Source of the DNA: Bradyrhizobium rifense
Lineage (GTDB): Bacteria > Pseudomonadota > Alphaproteobacteria > Rhizobiales > Xanthobacteraceae
Length of the DNA stretch: 36,690 bases
NCBI RefSeq assembly: GCF_008123425.1
Contig: NZ_VSSS01000085.1
Span: forward strand, 1-36,690
Reading direction: 5' to 3'
Positions 14,737 through 24,535 of this stretch are shown here, piece after piece. The notes under the pieces were generated by a model. The model was given only the letters and a program-made list of their open reading frames with translations, was not told the origin of the DNA and made no database searches. Both the position numbers and the translations under genes were made by a program. Numbering within the stretch: the first letter of the stretch is position 1; every line of letters starts with the position of its first letter.

Positions 14737-15981
14737 ATGCTTGCCGAAACGCTGGAGTCTGTTCGATCGTCGCCATCGAAGCGCACGCTCTATGTGCGCG
14801 TCGTCGTTGCGGCACTGGCGGCAATCCTTGCGCTCAAGATCTACTGGTTTGTCCGGTGGGGCTTCTGGCACGACCATCAGGTGCCAGATTTCGCGGCGTT
14901 TCATCTCGTCGCACAGCGGATCTGGCTCGGCGATCTCGACCTGACCTACCAGTTCGCGGTGTTCATGAAGATGCAGGCGAGCCTGTCGGGCGGCGCAACC
15001 GGCTTCATGCCCTGGACGTACCCGCCCCAGTTCGACCTGCTGCTCGCCCCGCTCGCCTTCCTGCCGACCTGGGCGGCCTACGCATTGTTCACCGGCACGA
15101 CGCTCGCGGCTTACCTGATAACGCTGCGCAAGCTCGCGGGAGACTATTTTGCGCAGGTCCTCGTCATCCTGTTTCCGGCGATAGCGATCACGATCGGCTG
15201 CGGGCAAAATGGATTGCTCACGGGTGCACTGATCGGGCTCGTCTGCGTCCATGCCGAGAGGCGCCAGGTGCTCGCGGGCCTCGCGCTCGGCGCCATGGTC
15301 ATCAAGCCGCATCTCGCCGTCGCCATCAGCCTCTATCTGCTGGCGACACGGCAGTGGGCGACGATCGCCGTCGCAGCGGCGGTCGTGCTCGTGAGCGCGC
15401 TTGCGTGCACGCTCGCCTTCGGGCCGCAGATCTGGCTCGCCTGGCTCGGTGCGATCCGGGAGTCGGCGAGCTTTCTGGAGCAGGGCTCGTACCCCCTGTT
15501 TCGCATGATCTCCAGCTATGCGGTACTGTACAATTCCGGTGTCCCGGCAAGTGGCGCGTTCTGGGGCCAGGTCGCCATTGCCGGCCTTGCGCTCGTCGCC
15601 GTCGCACTTGGCATCGTTCGCCGGATGCCTCCTTCGTTCACGCTCGGCGTCGCCGCACTGGTCTCGGTGATGATCAGCCCTTACGCCTATGATTACGACC
15701 TGCCCATCGCTGGAATTGGTCTGGCACTGGTCCTGCCCTATCTCCCCAAAGTGACGAGCCCGCGCGAGCGCAGTATGATGTATGCCCTCGTGATGCTGGC
15801 CGGCGCCTACGGCTTGCTGCAATCCACGAGCCTCGCCTCCAGCTTCGACGAGCACTTCAAGCCGGCGATCGCCGGTGCCGCGCTGATGGTCCTGCTGGCG
15901 ATGCTGCTGCGGATGATGTGGCGCGATGCGCTGCCGGTTGCCGCTGCCGAACTCGGCGCACCGGCACGCGCGCTCGAATAG
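14737..15981 (+). CDS. GT87/DUF2029 family membrane glycosyltransferase
   Basis: A 414-residue membrane protein of the DUF2029/GT87 family, polyprenyl-phosphate-sugar-dependent GT-C enzymes that include mycobacterial PimE. The signature is PDFAAFHLVAQRIWLGDLDLTY (about 50-71; the aspartate in VPDF is the probable catalytic base) and FMPWTYPPQFDLLLAPL (about 90-106), followed by many hydrophobic helices with HAERRQVLAGLALGAMVIKP. The catalytic loops should face the periplasm. The ATG at 14737 precedes MLAETLESV; its Shine-Dalgarno is weak. A 272-bp region separates it from the divergent GT-C/GH16/GH1 genes and probably holds both promoters. Bacterial acceptors for this family are mostly unknown. 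Confidence 0.85.
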   Translation: MLAETLESVRSSPSKRTLYVRVVVAALAAILALKIYWFVRWGFWHDHQVPDFAAFHLVAQRIWLGDLDLTYQFAVFMKMQASLSGGATGFMPWTYPPQFDLLLAPLAFLPTWAAYALFTGTTLAAYLITLRKLAGDYFAQVLVILFPAIAITIGCGQNGLLTGALIGLVCVHAERRQVLAGLALGAMVIKPHLAVAISLYLLATRQWATIAVAAAVVLVSALACTLAFGPQIWLAWLGAIRESASFLEQGSYPLFRMISSYAVLYNSGVPASGAFWGQVAIAGLALVAVALGIVRRMPPSFTLGVAALVSVMISPYAYDYDLPIAGIGLALVLPYLPKVTSPRERSMMYALVMLAGAYGLLQSTSLASSFDEHFKPAIAGAALMVLLAMLLRMMWRDALPVAAAELGAPARALE

Positions 15982-16087
15982 CCCGGACGCGGGCTATGCC
16001 GGACGACGGAACCGGAAAGGCAGGCCGCCCGTTCAGTTGAAGGCCATGCAGAGGCGCGTGGCGCAGCAGAACCGAGGGAGGCCCACC

Positions 16088-16309
16088 ATGCCCGCAGCCG
16101 AGAAGGATCATGTCTACAAGATCCTGGAACTGGTCGGATCGTCCGAGATCTCGATCGAGGACGCGATCAAGAACGCGATCAGCCGCGCGTCCAAGACCAT
16201 TCGCGAGATGAAATGGTTCGAGGTCACGCAGACGCGCGGCCACATCGAGAACGGCGCCGTGCGCCACTACCAGGTGACGCTCCGCGTCGGCTTCACGCTG
16301 GAAGGGTGA
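16088..16309 (+). CDS. Dodecin flavin-binding protein
   Basis: Dodecin is a small protein that assembles into a hollow dodecamer and stores riboflavin, FMN or FAD, shielding the cell from free flavin. The 73-residue product has the family pattern HVYKILELVGSS, then SIEDAIKNAISRASKTI and MKWFEVTQTRG, ending YQVTLRVGF. W43, which stacks on the isoalloxazine ring, and Q62, which hydrogen-bonds it, are both present 19 residues apart, as in characterised dodecins. The ATG at 16088 has GAGGGAGG upstream. It sits alone between the GT87 gene and the diguanylate cyclase on the same strand. Confidence 0.95.
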   Translation: MPAAEKDHVYKILELVGSSEISIEDAIKNAISRASKTIREMKWFEVTQTRGHIENGAVRHYQVTLRVGFTLEG

Positions 16310-16358
16310 GGCAGGCGCGCCGGGCGGACCCGCGTGGTTAACATCCTCCGACGATAAC

Positions 16359-16376
16359 CCGTCGAAATGTCGACGG
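16359..16376 (+). terminator. Small hairpin after dodecin, possible terminator
   Basis: CCGTCGA and TCGACGG form a perfect 7-bp stem with an AATG loop, 49 bp after the dodecin stop. No T-tract follows, so intrinsic termination is uncertain; it may equally be an operator dyad upstream of the diguanylate cyclase. Confidence 0.3.
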
Positions 16377-16447
16377 CTGTGACCGGCCGAATACGGGTTC
16401 GCACAATCAGCGCGGATGTTGCAATAGGCCGTTAAGGCCAAAGTGAG

Positions 16448-16474
16448 AGGTTTGCTCCGAAATGGAGCAAACCT
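16448..16474 (+). promoter_or_regulatory. Perfect hairpin enclosing the Shine-Dalgarno of the diguanylate cyclase
   Basis: The arms AGGTTTGCTCC (16448-16458) and GGAGCAAACCT (16464-16474) are exact reverse complements with a GAAAT loop. The GGAG at 16464-16467 is the natural Shine-Dalgarno of the ATG at 16476, eight bases away, and lies wholly in the 3' arm, while the start codon begins two bases after the stem. In RNA this would mask ribosome binding. In DNA it could also be an operator. It would be coding if the upstream GTG at 16443 were used. Confidence 0.6.
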
Positions 16475-16475
16475 G

Positions 16476-18380
16476 ATGATCGCGGGCCGCGAACTTGGCA
16501 AGACGCGTCTTCCGCTCTGGGCGGCGGGTTTCGTCGTACTGATCTGTGCTGCAATTCTCGGCCTGAGTGGCTGGCGCGAATGGGAGACGCGCAACACCGA
16601 ACTCAAGAACGCCGAGATCGACGTCGCCAATCTCGCGCAATCGCTGGTCCAGCATGCGGACGACACGTTCGAACTCGTCGATACGGTCCTGATCGGCCTG
16701 GTGCATCGGCTCGAGCTCGACGGAACGGGCCCGGACACGATCGCAAAACTCCAAGCCTATCTGCCGACCCGAAAATCCTCAGACCGCATTCGCGGCATCT
16801 TCGTCTATGACGAGACGGGCCGCTGGCTTGCCACCACCGAGCCGGTCGATTTCTCCAAGCTCAACAACAGCGACCGCGGATATTTCCAGCGTCATCTCCA
16901 CTCGCCGGATCCGGGCACGCTGATCGGGCGGCCGGTGAAGAGTCGCGCCGGCGGCCAGTGGATCATCACTGCGTCGCGCCGGATCAACCATCCCGACGGC
17001 AGCTTCGCCGGCGTCGTCCTGCTCACGATCGACGTCGACTATTTCGTCAAGTTCTACGAGCGCTTCGACGTCGGGCCGAACGGCTCGGTGTCGCTGCTGA
17101 ACAATGACGGCATCATGCTGGCGCGCAGCCGCGACGACGGCGGCGTCTTCATCGGACGCGACCTCTCGAATGCGCCGTTGTTCAGGGAATGGGAAAGCCG
17201 GCCGGCTGCGGCCGTCTACTATTTCAAGTCGCCGCTCGATAGCGTCCAGCGGCTGAGCTACTACCAGCGCAGCAGCCGTTATCCCCTGATGGTGCTCGCG
17301 AGCAAGTCGCAAGACGACGTGCTGGCTCCCTGGCGACGTGCGACGGCCGTGCGCTTGACCGTCGTGCTTGGGCTCGTCCTGCTGATCGCGGTGATCGGCT
17401 TCTACCTGGTCCGCCAGCTCTTGCAGCGGCAGCGCACGGCACAGGCGCTGGTCGCCAACGAAGCCCATTTCCGTCTGCTCGCGGAGCACTCCAGCGACAT
17501 GGTGACCCGGATCGGGCTCGACAACCGGTTGCTCTACGTCTCCCCGTCATGCGTGCGCATGATCGGCTGGTCTCCGGACGAACTCCTGGGCACGTCGGCC
17601 GTGGCCGGCATTCACGCGGAGGACATGGAACGCGTCGAGCAGGCCATTGTCGCACTGAAGAACGGCGAGGCCGAGGAGGCGAGGTTCGTCTACCGCCAAC
17701 GCCAGCGCGAGAAGGGCGAGATCTGGGTCGAAGCGGCCCTGCACGTGACGCGGGCCTCCGACAGTGGCGAGATCGACGGTGTCGTCGCGGTGGTACGCGA
17801 CATGACCGAGCAAAAGGACTTGCAGGACAAGCTCATCTCGCTCGCGTTGACCGACGGTCTCACCGGGCTCGCCAACCGGCGTGCATTCGACGAGCGCCTC
17901 GCGGACGAATGGGCGCGTGCCCGACGCGATGGCGCGCAACTCTCGCTCCTGCTGATCGACGTCGATCATTTCAAGGCATTCAATGACCATTACGGACATT
18001 TGGCGGGTGACGGGTGCCTGCGCGCGCTGGGCCGGATCCTGTCCACCCACGCCCGGCGTCCCGCCGACCTCGCCGCGCGCTACGGCGGCGAGGAATTCGC
18101 AGTGCTGTTGCCGAACACCGGCGCGGATGGCTGCGCCGAGGTCGGCGAGGAGATTCGCGGCGCGTTGCGCGACCTCGCCATGCTGCATGCGCAAAGTCTG
18201 CCGTCGCGGCTCGTCACAGTGAGCCTGGGCGCCGCGACGGGATTCCCATCCCAGACCACGACCGACTGTAGCGCGCTGGTGGCAGCCGCCGACCGCGCGC
18301 TCTACGCCGCCAAGGACAGCGGCCGCGACCGGCTGGTGATATCAGGCCAGGTGGTGGCCTGGCCCGCGAAGAGCGCGTGA
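16476..18380 (+). CDS. Membrane diguanylate cyclase, periplasmic sensor-PAS-GGDEF
   Basis: The enzyme makes cyclic di-GMP from two GTP in response to a periplasmic signal. The 634-residue protein has TM1 (about 13-32), a periplasmic Cache-like sensor (about 40-285, with RGIFVYDETGRWLATT and DRGYFQRH), TM2 (about 292-312), a PAS domain (about 325-440) and a GGDEF domain. GGEEF (537-541) is the active-site motif, and R528-x-x-D531 five residues upstream is an intact product-inhibition I-site. TDGLTGLANRR starts the cyclase domain. The ATG at 16476 is preferred for its spaced GGAG; the frame extends to a GTG at 16443. No EAL domain follows. The flavin-binding dodecin gene lies upstream, but no functional link is evident. 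Confidence 0.9.
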   Translation: MIAGRELGKTRLPLWAAGFVVLICAAILGLSGWREWETRNTELKNAEIDVANLAQSLVQHADDTFELVDTVLIGLVHRLELDGTGPDTIAKLQAYLPTRKSSDRIRGIFVYDETGRWLATTEPVDFSKLNNSDRGYFQRHLHSPDPGTLIGRPVKSRAGGQWIITASRRINHPDGSFAGVVLLTIDVDYFVKFYERFDVGPNGSVSLLNNDGIMLARSRDDGGVFIGRDLSNAPLFREWESRPAAAVYYFKSPLDSVQRLSYYQRSSRYPLMVLASKSQDDVLAPWRRATAVRLTVVLGLVLLIAVIGFYLVRQLLQRQRTAQALVANEAHFRLLAEHSSDMVTRIGLDNRLLYVSPSCVRMIGWSPDELLGTSAVAGIHAEDMERVEQAIVALKNGEAEEARFVYRQRQREKGEIWVEAALHVTRASDSGEIDGVVAVVRDMTEQKDLQDKLISLALTDGLTGLANRRAFDERLADEWARARRDGAQLSLLLIDVDHFKAFNDHYGHLAGDGCLRALGRILSTHARRPADLAARYGGEEFAVLLPNTGADGCAEVGEEIRGALRDLAMLHAQSLPSRLVTVSLGAATGFPSQTTTDCSALVAAADRALYAAKDSGRDRLVISGQVVAWPAKSA

Positions 18381-18393
18381 CGGAGTCACCGGC

Positions 18394-18600
18394 CTACCAG
18401 GCGTAGCGCAGGCTGCCCTTCCCTGCGTAGCTGCGGGTGACGTTCGAGAACTCGCCTTCGAACGTCACCGCCGCCGACCAGCCGTTCAGCCACTTCATCT
18501 CGAGCGATGCGGAGGTGAGCGCGGAGTCGCGCGCCTGCGCCGCACCGGTGACGACGAAGCTGGTTTCGCGAAACGGGGGCGGTCCCGACGCCGTCGACAT
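18394..18600 (-). pseudogene. Remnant of an autotransporter beta-barrel C-terminus
   Basis: The 68 residues read like the last strands of an autotransporter translocator domain: ETSFVVTGAAQARDSALTSA, then NGWSAAVTFEGEFS and SYAGKGSLRYAW, ending in the terminal aromatic residue used by the Bam machinery. A functional barrel needs about 250-300 residues and a passenger domain; neither exists upstream, where the frame runs into unrelated sequence and the dppF end. There is no signal peptide. It is best read as the 3' stub of a deleted gene. Confidence 0.7.
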
Positions 18601-18652
18601 CGTGCTGCATCAACTGGCCCGCCGAAGCACGTCACGGGTTCGCTGACGGCTG

Positions 18653-19617
<965 letters not shown>

Positions 19618-19621
<4 letters not shown>

Positions 19622-20613
19622 GCCGCGCCTCCCAACTGCGTATCTCCGAGATGACAGGCCATGCGATGGCCGGGCGCGATCTGGCGCAGCAGCGGCTCCT
19701 TGTCGGTGCAGACGTCCATGGCGAACTTGCAGCGCGGCGCAAAGCGGCAACCGACGGGCGGATTGATCAGGATCGGCACCGATCCCCCGATCGCCTCGAG
19801 CCGCGTCTTGTGCGCGCTGTCGAGATCGATGCGCGGGATCGAGCGGATCAGGCCCTGCGTGTAGGGATGGCCCGGATCGGCAAAGAGAGCGTCGACATCG
19901 GCTTCCTCCACCACCTTGCCGGCATACATCACGACGACACGCTGCGCCGTCTCGGCGACGACACCCATGGCATGGGTGATCAGCATCACCGCCATGCCGA
20001 AGCGCTCCTTCATGTCCTGGAGCAGGTCGAGGATCTGCGCCTGGATGGTGACGTCGAGCGCGGTGGTCGGCTCGTCGGCGATGATCAGCTTGGGCTTGCA
20101 GGCCAGCGCCATCGCGATCATCACGCGCTGGCGCATGCCGCCAGAGAACTGGTGCGGATAATTGTGCACGCGGCCCTCGGCATTGGGGATCTGGACCAGC
20201 TTCAGCATCTCGATGGTGCGCTCGAGCGCCTGCTTCCTGGTGACATTCTCATGCCGGCGCAGGCTCTCGGCGATCTGCTCGCCGACCGTCAGGACCGGAT
20301 TGAGCGAGGTCATCGGCTCCTGGAAGATGAAGCCGATCTCCTTGGCGCGGATCTCGTCGAGCTGGTTGCTCGTCAGCGGCACCAGATCGCGGCCCTCGAA
20401 GATGATCTCGCCGGCCGCGATGCGGCCCGGCGGCATGGCGATCAGCTTCAGGATCGACATCGCGGTGACGGTCTTGCCGCAACCGGACTCGCCGACGACG
20501 CAGAGCGTCTCGCCGCGGTTGATGGTGATATCGATGCCGTCGACGGCCTGCAGGATGCCGTCGTCGGTGGAGAAGTGGGTCTTGAGACCTTTGATCTCGA
20601 GCAGCGGCGCCAT
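19618..20613 (-). CDS. Oligopeptide ABC transporter ATP-binding protein (DppD/OppD-type)
   Basis: The second importer ATPase, 331 residues. It has Walker A GESGCGKTVT, the FEGRDLVPLTSNQLDEIRAK segment, signature SGGMRQR, Walker B LIIADEPTTALD and the C-terminal oligopeptide extension GCRFAPRCKFAMDVC, all matching the D subunit. The start ATG (20611-20613) overlaps the dppC stop in TGATG, and its own end overlaps dppF by four bases, so C, D and F are translated in series. It pairs with DppF as a heterodimer on the cytoplasmic face. Confidence 0.93.
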
Positions 20614-21530
20614 CAGATCACCCGTCGCGCATCGAGCGCGTCACGCAGACCGTCGCCGATGAAGTTGATGGCGACCACCGCGATGAAGATCGCGCCGCCC
20701 GGGAACAAAGCCCAGTGCGGGCCGATGTCGAGAAAGTCCTTGGCATCGTACAGCAGCCGGCCCCAGGTCGGGGTATCCGGCGGAAAGCCGAGGCCGAGGA
20801 AGGACAGCGTCGATTCCGCGATGATCGCGGCGGCAACGTCGATGGTGCCGGCGATGATCACCGGACCGAGCGCATTGGGCAGAATGTGCTTCACCACCTG
20901 CCGCACCGGGCTCGCACCGAGCGCACGCGCGGCCTCGACGAACTCCTTCTCGCGGATCGACAGGAACTGCGCACGCACAAGCCGCGCTACCGGCATCCAG
21001 CGCAAGCCGCCGATCACGAGCACGATCAGGATGAAGATGCCGCCCTCGGGGCCGAACACCTGCTTCAACCCGTCGCGGAAGAGATAGATCAGCAGCAGCA
21101 GCAGCGGCAGTTGCGGCAGCGACAGAAAGAGGTCGGTGAGCCACATCAATCCGTGCCCGAGCGCGCCGCGCGACATGCCGGCGAGCGCACCGACCAGCGT
21201 GCCGATGAACACGGAGACCAGCATCGCGGCCAATCCGACCGCAAGCGAAATACGCCCGCCATAGATCATGCGCGCCAGGATGTCCTGGCCGAGATCGTCG
21301 GTGCCGAAGGGATGGCTGAGCGACGGCCCCTGCATGCCCGCCACGATGTCGATGTCGTTGATCTTGACCCGCCAGATGAAGGGTCCAACCACCACCGCAA
21401 GAATCAGGATGAGAAGCAGGAACAAACTGACGACGGCAAGCTTGTGGCGGCTGAAGCGCCGCCACGTCTCGCGCCAGGGCGAGTAGACGCCCCGCTCAGC
21501 GGAGGGAGATGCGAGGGTCAAGCCAGCCAT
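20613..21530 (-). CDS. Oligopeptide ABC transporter permease (DppC-type)
   Basis: An inner-membrane permease of 305 residues with an N-terminal cytoplasmic part, SPWRETWRRFSRHKLAVVSL, one leading helix, and the binding-protein-dependent transport domain. The EAA-like coupling loop is EFVEAARALGASPVRQVVKHILPN, where the ATPases dock. GTDDLGQDILARMIYGGRISL is the usual C-subunit segment. Two in-frame starts, 21539 and 21530, are possible and neither has a good Shine-Dalgarno; the second gives MAGLTLASP. Either way it overlaps the dppB 3' end by 35-44 bp. Confidence 0.92.
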   Translation of the reverse strand: MAGLTLASPSAERGVYSPWRETWRRFSRHKLAVVSLFLLLILILAVVVGPFIWRVKINDIDIVAGMQGPSLSHPFGTDDLGQDILARMIYGGRISLAVGLAAMLVSVFIGTLVGALAGMSRGALGHGLMWLTDLFLSLPQLPLLLLLIYLFRDGLKQVFGPEGGIFILIVLVIGGLRWMPVARLVRAQFLSIREKEFVEAARALGASPVRQVVKHILPNALGPVIIAGTIDVAAAIIAESTLSFLGLGFPPDTPTWGRLLYDAKDFLDIGPHWALFPGGAIFIAVVAINFIGDGLRDALDARRVI

Positions 21531-22455
21531 ACAGCACATCCGCGATGAGATTGAAGAGCACCACCAGACAGGCGAACACGAAGGTCACGGCCATCACGAC
21601 CGGGGTGTCATTGGAGAGAATGGAGGAGATCAGCAGCGAGCCGATGCCGGGAATGCGAAATATCTGCTCGGTGACGATGGCGCCGCCGAACACCGCAGGC
21701 ATCTGCAGCGCGATCAGCGTGACGACCGGAATCATGGCGTTGCGCATCACATGCTTGACGATGACCTTGGCCTGCCCGAGGCCTTTGGCGCGCGCCGTGG
21801 TGACGTAGTCGAGCCGGATCACGTCGAGCATCGCCGAGCGCACAAAGCGCGTCATCGACGCCGCCTGGAACAGGCCGAGCACCGCCACCGGCATGATCGC
21901 CTGCCGGATCATCTCGAGCACATAATGGATGCCCGTGGCCTTGATGTCGGTGGTGTAGACGAAGGGCAGCCAGTCCAGCGTGACCGAGAAGATCAGGATG
22001 AACAGGATGCCGGTGAAGAAGGTCGGCAGCGAGAAGCCGACGAAAGCGAGCGTGTTCGCGACCTGGTCGAACAGCGAATAGGGCTTTGTCGCCGCATAGA
22101 CGCCGACGGGAATCGCAATCAGCAGCGCCAGGATCTGCGCCGAGCCGATCACGTAGAGCGTGGCCGGCAGGCGCTGCAGGATGAGCGTGTCGACGTCCAT
22201 CCGACTGACGAAGGAGAAGCCCCAGTCGCCGTGCAGCATGGCGTTGAGCCAGTGTAGATAGCGAAGGTAGATCGGATCGTCGAGGCCGAACCTCGCCCGA
22301 AGCGCGGCTTGCACTTCAGGCGGCACGTTCGGGTTGGTCGCAAGCTCGCTGAAGGGGTCGCCCGGCGCGAGCGCCAAGACGACGAAAAGGACAAGCGAGA
22401 TTCCGAGCAGGCTCGGAATCGCGATCATCAGACGACGCAGGACGTACTGACTCAT
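21496..22455 (-). CDS. Oligopeptide ABC transporter permease (DppB-type)
   Basis: The partner permease, 319 residues. It begins MSQYVLRRLMIAIPSLLGIS and has LAPGDPF, the usual DppB/OppB opening, then the long periplasmic part with LRARFGLDDPIYLRYLHWL. The coupling loop is DYVTTARAKGLGQAKVIVKHVMRNA, and the C-terminus is GWLDPRISL. Six membrane helices are expected. The ATG at 22455 lies 29 bp after the binding-protein stop. Its 3' end runs into dppC. Confidence 0.93.
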   Translation of the reverse strand: MSQYVLRRLMIAIPSLLGISLVLFVVLALAPGDPFSELATNPNVPPEVQAALRARFGLDDPIYLRYLHWLNAMLHGDWGFSFVSRMDVDTLILQRLPATLYVIGSAQILALLIAIPVGVYAATKPYSLFDQVANTLAFVGFSLPTFFTGILFILIFSVTLDWLPFVYTTDIKATGIHYVLEMIRQAIMPVAVLGLFQAASMTRFVRSAMLDVIRLDYVTTARAKGLGQAKVIVKHVMRNAMIPVVTLIALQMPAVFGGAIVTEQIFRIPGIGSLLISSILSNDTPVVMAVTFVFACLVVLFNLIADVLYGWLDPRISLR

Positions 22456-22484
22456 GAGCGAATGATCCGCCTAGACGCCCGTGC

Positions 22485-24275
22485 TCAGCCCTCTCGGTAC
22501 CAGTCCTGCAGATTGTCGGTCTGGTTGGCCCAGCCCGACAGCGCCGGCCGAAGCGAGTTGGCACTTGCTTCCACTGCGAGACGGTGCATCACGGGAATGA
22601 AGACCGTGTCCTGCCACATCAAATCGTTGCACTTGATGTAAAGGCCTGCCCGGTTGACCGGATCGGTCTCCGTCTCGGCAGCGTCGATCGCAGCGTCGAA
22701 GTCCTTGTTGATCCAGCGCGGGAAGTTCGGCCCCTGCCACTTGTTCTCCTTGGTGGCGACGTTGCGCGAATGGTAGCGGCGCATATGGAGGGCCGGATCG
22801 GGCTGCGTCATCGGGATCTGGAACATCTCGATGTCGGCGAAGAACTTGGAATAGGTGTCGGGGTTGGCGACGTCGGAGGAGAAGAACACCGAGGCCACGA
22901 CCGATTTCAGCTCGACGTCGATGCCGGCCTTCTGGCAGGCCTGCTTGATGATCGCCTGAGTCTTCTGGCGCGGACCGTTGATCGAGGTCTGGAACAGGAG
23001 CTTCAGCTTCTTGCCGTCCTTTTCGCGGACGCCGTCGGCGCCGGCTTTCCAGCCGGCCTCTTCGAGCAGCGCGCTGGCCTTCTCGACGCTGAATTCCCAC
23101 TTGGTGTTCTTGGACACGAACTCCTCGGGGCCATTGAGATAGTTCGCGGTGGCGCGGCCGGCGCGGCCGTAGATCGCCTTCTTGACGGAATCGCGATCAA
23201 CCAGCAGCGCGAGCGCCTGGCGCACCTTGGGGTCCGACAGGATCGGATGCTTGGTCTTCAGCGACGAACGCTCGCCGTCGACCTCGGTGTTGGGATCGGT
23301 GAAGTTGACGGCGATGAACTCGATGTCGCCGCCGACGGCATAGAGGGTCTTGCCCTTGCCGCCCTTCTCCAGGCGCAGCAGAACTTCGTCCTCCACCTGC
23401 ATGTTCCAGGCGAAATCATATTCGCCGGTCTGGATCACAGCGCGCGCCGCAGAGACCGCGTCACCGCCGCCCTTCATTTCGATGCTGTCGAAGAACGGCC
23501 GGTTGGCCATGTGGTAGTCGGGATTGATCTCGCCGCGCACCAGATCGCCCGGCTTGAACTCGACGAATTTGTAGGGGCCGGTGCCGACGGGCTTCAGATT
23601 GTTCGGCGCCTCGCGGGACTTGCCACCCTTGTATTCGGCGAACAGATGTTTCGGAATGATGCAGCCGTAGGCCCCGACAAAGGCATTCGCCCAAAACGGG
23701 GTCGGGTCGTTGAACTTGATACGGATGGTCAGGTCATCGACCTTCTCGACGGTGAGGCCGCTATAGGTGCTGATCGAGACGCATGCCGTGGCGGGGTCGC
23801 TGGCATATTCCCAATTGAAGACGAGGTCGTCAGCTGTAACCGGCTTTCCGTCGTGCCATTTGACGCCTGGCTTGAGTTTCCAGACGACCGATTTGGCGTC
23901 TGCCGAAAGGCCGCCATTCTGAATCGACGGAATTTCAGCGGCGAGGATCGGATTGAGATGGCCGTTAACGTCCCAGCTCGCGAGCGGCTCGTAGAAGACG
24001 CGCGAGCCGTCCTGATCCTTGGTGCCGGTCGCGAAATGCGGATTGAGCAAGGTCGGTCCCTGCCACCACAACAGCTTCAGCGGGCCGCCGCCGCCGCGCT
24101 TGGTCGGAGGATAGGGGTTCGGGCTCTGGGCCATGGCGACGCCGCCGATGGCGAGGATCTGGTTCGCCATGGGAGCGGTGAGGCCGACGGCAGCCAGGCG
24201 CTGGATGAAGGCGCGGCGATCCATCCGACCGTCCTTCACGTCGCCGATCATCGAACGCAGTTCTTTATCCAGCAT
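22485..24275 (-). CDS. Tat-exported peptide ABC transporter substrate-binding protein (DppA-type)
   Basis: The periplasmic receptor (SBP family 5) of the importer, 596 residues. The N-terminus carries MDRRAFIQRLAAVGLTAPMA, a twin-arginine signal with mature protein from about AMAQS, so it is exported folded. Family features are the early WWQGPTLLNPHFATGTKD and LASWDVNG segments and the GVKWHDGKPVTADDLVFNW signature. The ATG at 24275 is preceded by GGGGA about six bases upstream; the frame extends 27 codons but has no family sequence there. It heads the A-B-C-D-F set and follows the M20 amidohydrolase by 260 bp on the same strand. Confidence 0.93.
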   Translation of the reverse strand: MLDKELRSMIGDVKDGRMDRRAFIQRLAAVGLTAPMANQILAIGGVAMAQSPNPYPPTKRGGGGPLKLLWWQGPTLLNPHFATGTKDQDGSRVFYEPLASWDVNGHLNPILAAEIPSIQNGGLSADAKSVVWKLKPGVKWHDGKPVTADDLVFNWEYASDPATACVSISTYSGLTVEKVDDLTIRIKFNDPTPFWANAFVGAYGCIIPKHLFAEYKGGKSREAPNNLKPVGTGPYKFVEFKPGDLVRGEINPDYHMANRPFFDSIEMKGGGDAVSAARAVIQTGEYDFAWNMQVEDEVLLRLEKGGKGKTLYAVGGDIEFIAVNFTDPNTEVDGERSSLKTKHPILSDPKVRQALALLVDRDSVKKAIYGRAGRATANYLNGPEEFVSKNTKWEFSVEKASALLEEAGWKAGADGVREKDGKKLKLLFQTSINGPRQKTQAIIKQACQKAGIDVELKSVVASVFFSSDVANPDTYSKFFADIEMFQIPMTQPDPALHMRRYHSRNVATKENKWQGPNFPRWINKDFDAAIDAAETETDPVNRAGLYIKCNDLMWQDTVFIPVMHRLAVEASANSLRPALSGWANQTDNLQDWYREG

Positions 24276-24535
24276 GGTTGTCCCCGTCTGGTTCCCGTAT
24301 GGATGCAGGCGGCCGCAGCCCGGCCGCCGAGTTTTGGCTGGCGGTAGATGGCACACTGAATAGGCCGCGCGTCAACTGCGACTGTGTGTGTGCAAACGGT
24401 GTTCTGGCTGTCTGTTGAGCAAAACTTCCTTCAGCAGCCCAAGGGTTCGGCATTCCGGCGTCAGAATCCGCCGGAAACCAAGTTGCACTGCGAAAAATTT
24501 GTTCGCCAGATCAGACGAAGTATCGAGACGGAATT

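Noticed and set aside
14650..15855. 401-codon antisense frame opposite the GT87 gene
   Set aside because: Charged low-complexity shadow with no signature; the plus-strand membrane protein is unmistakable.
19651..21087. 478-codon plus-strand frame across dppC/dppD
   Set aside because: Shadow of the ABC transporter genes, Asp/His/Arg-rich without any domain.
22584..24347. 587-codon open frame antisense to the peptide-binding protein gene
   Set aside because: It is a GC-rich shadow frame opposite a clear dppA-type gene, has no domain and lacks a ribosome-binding site.
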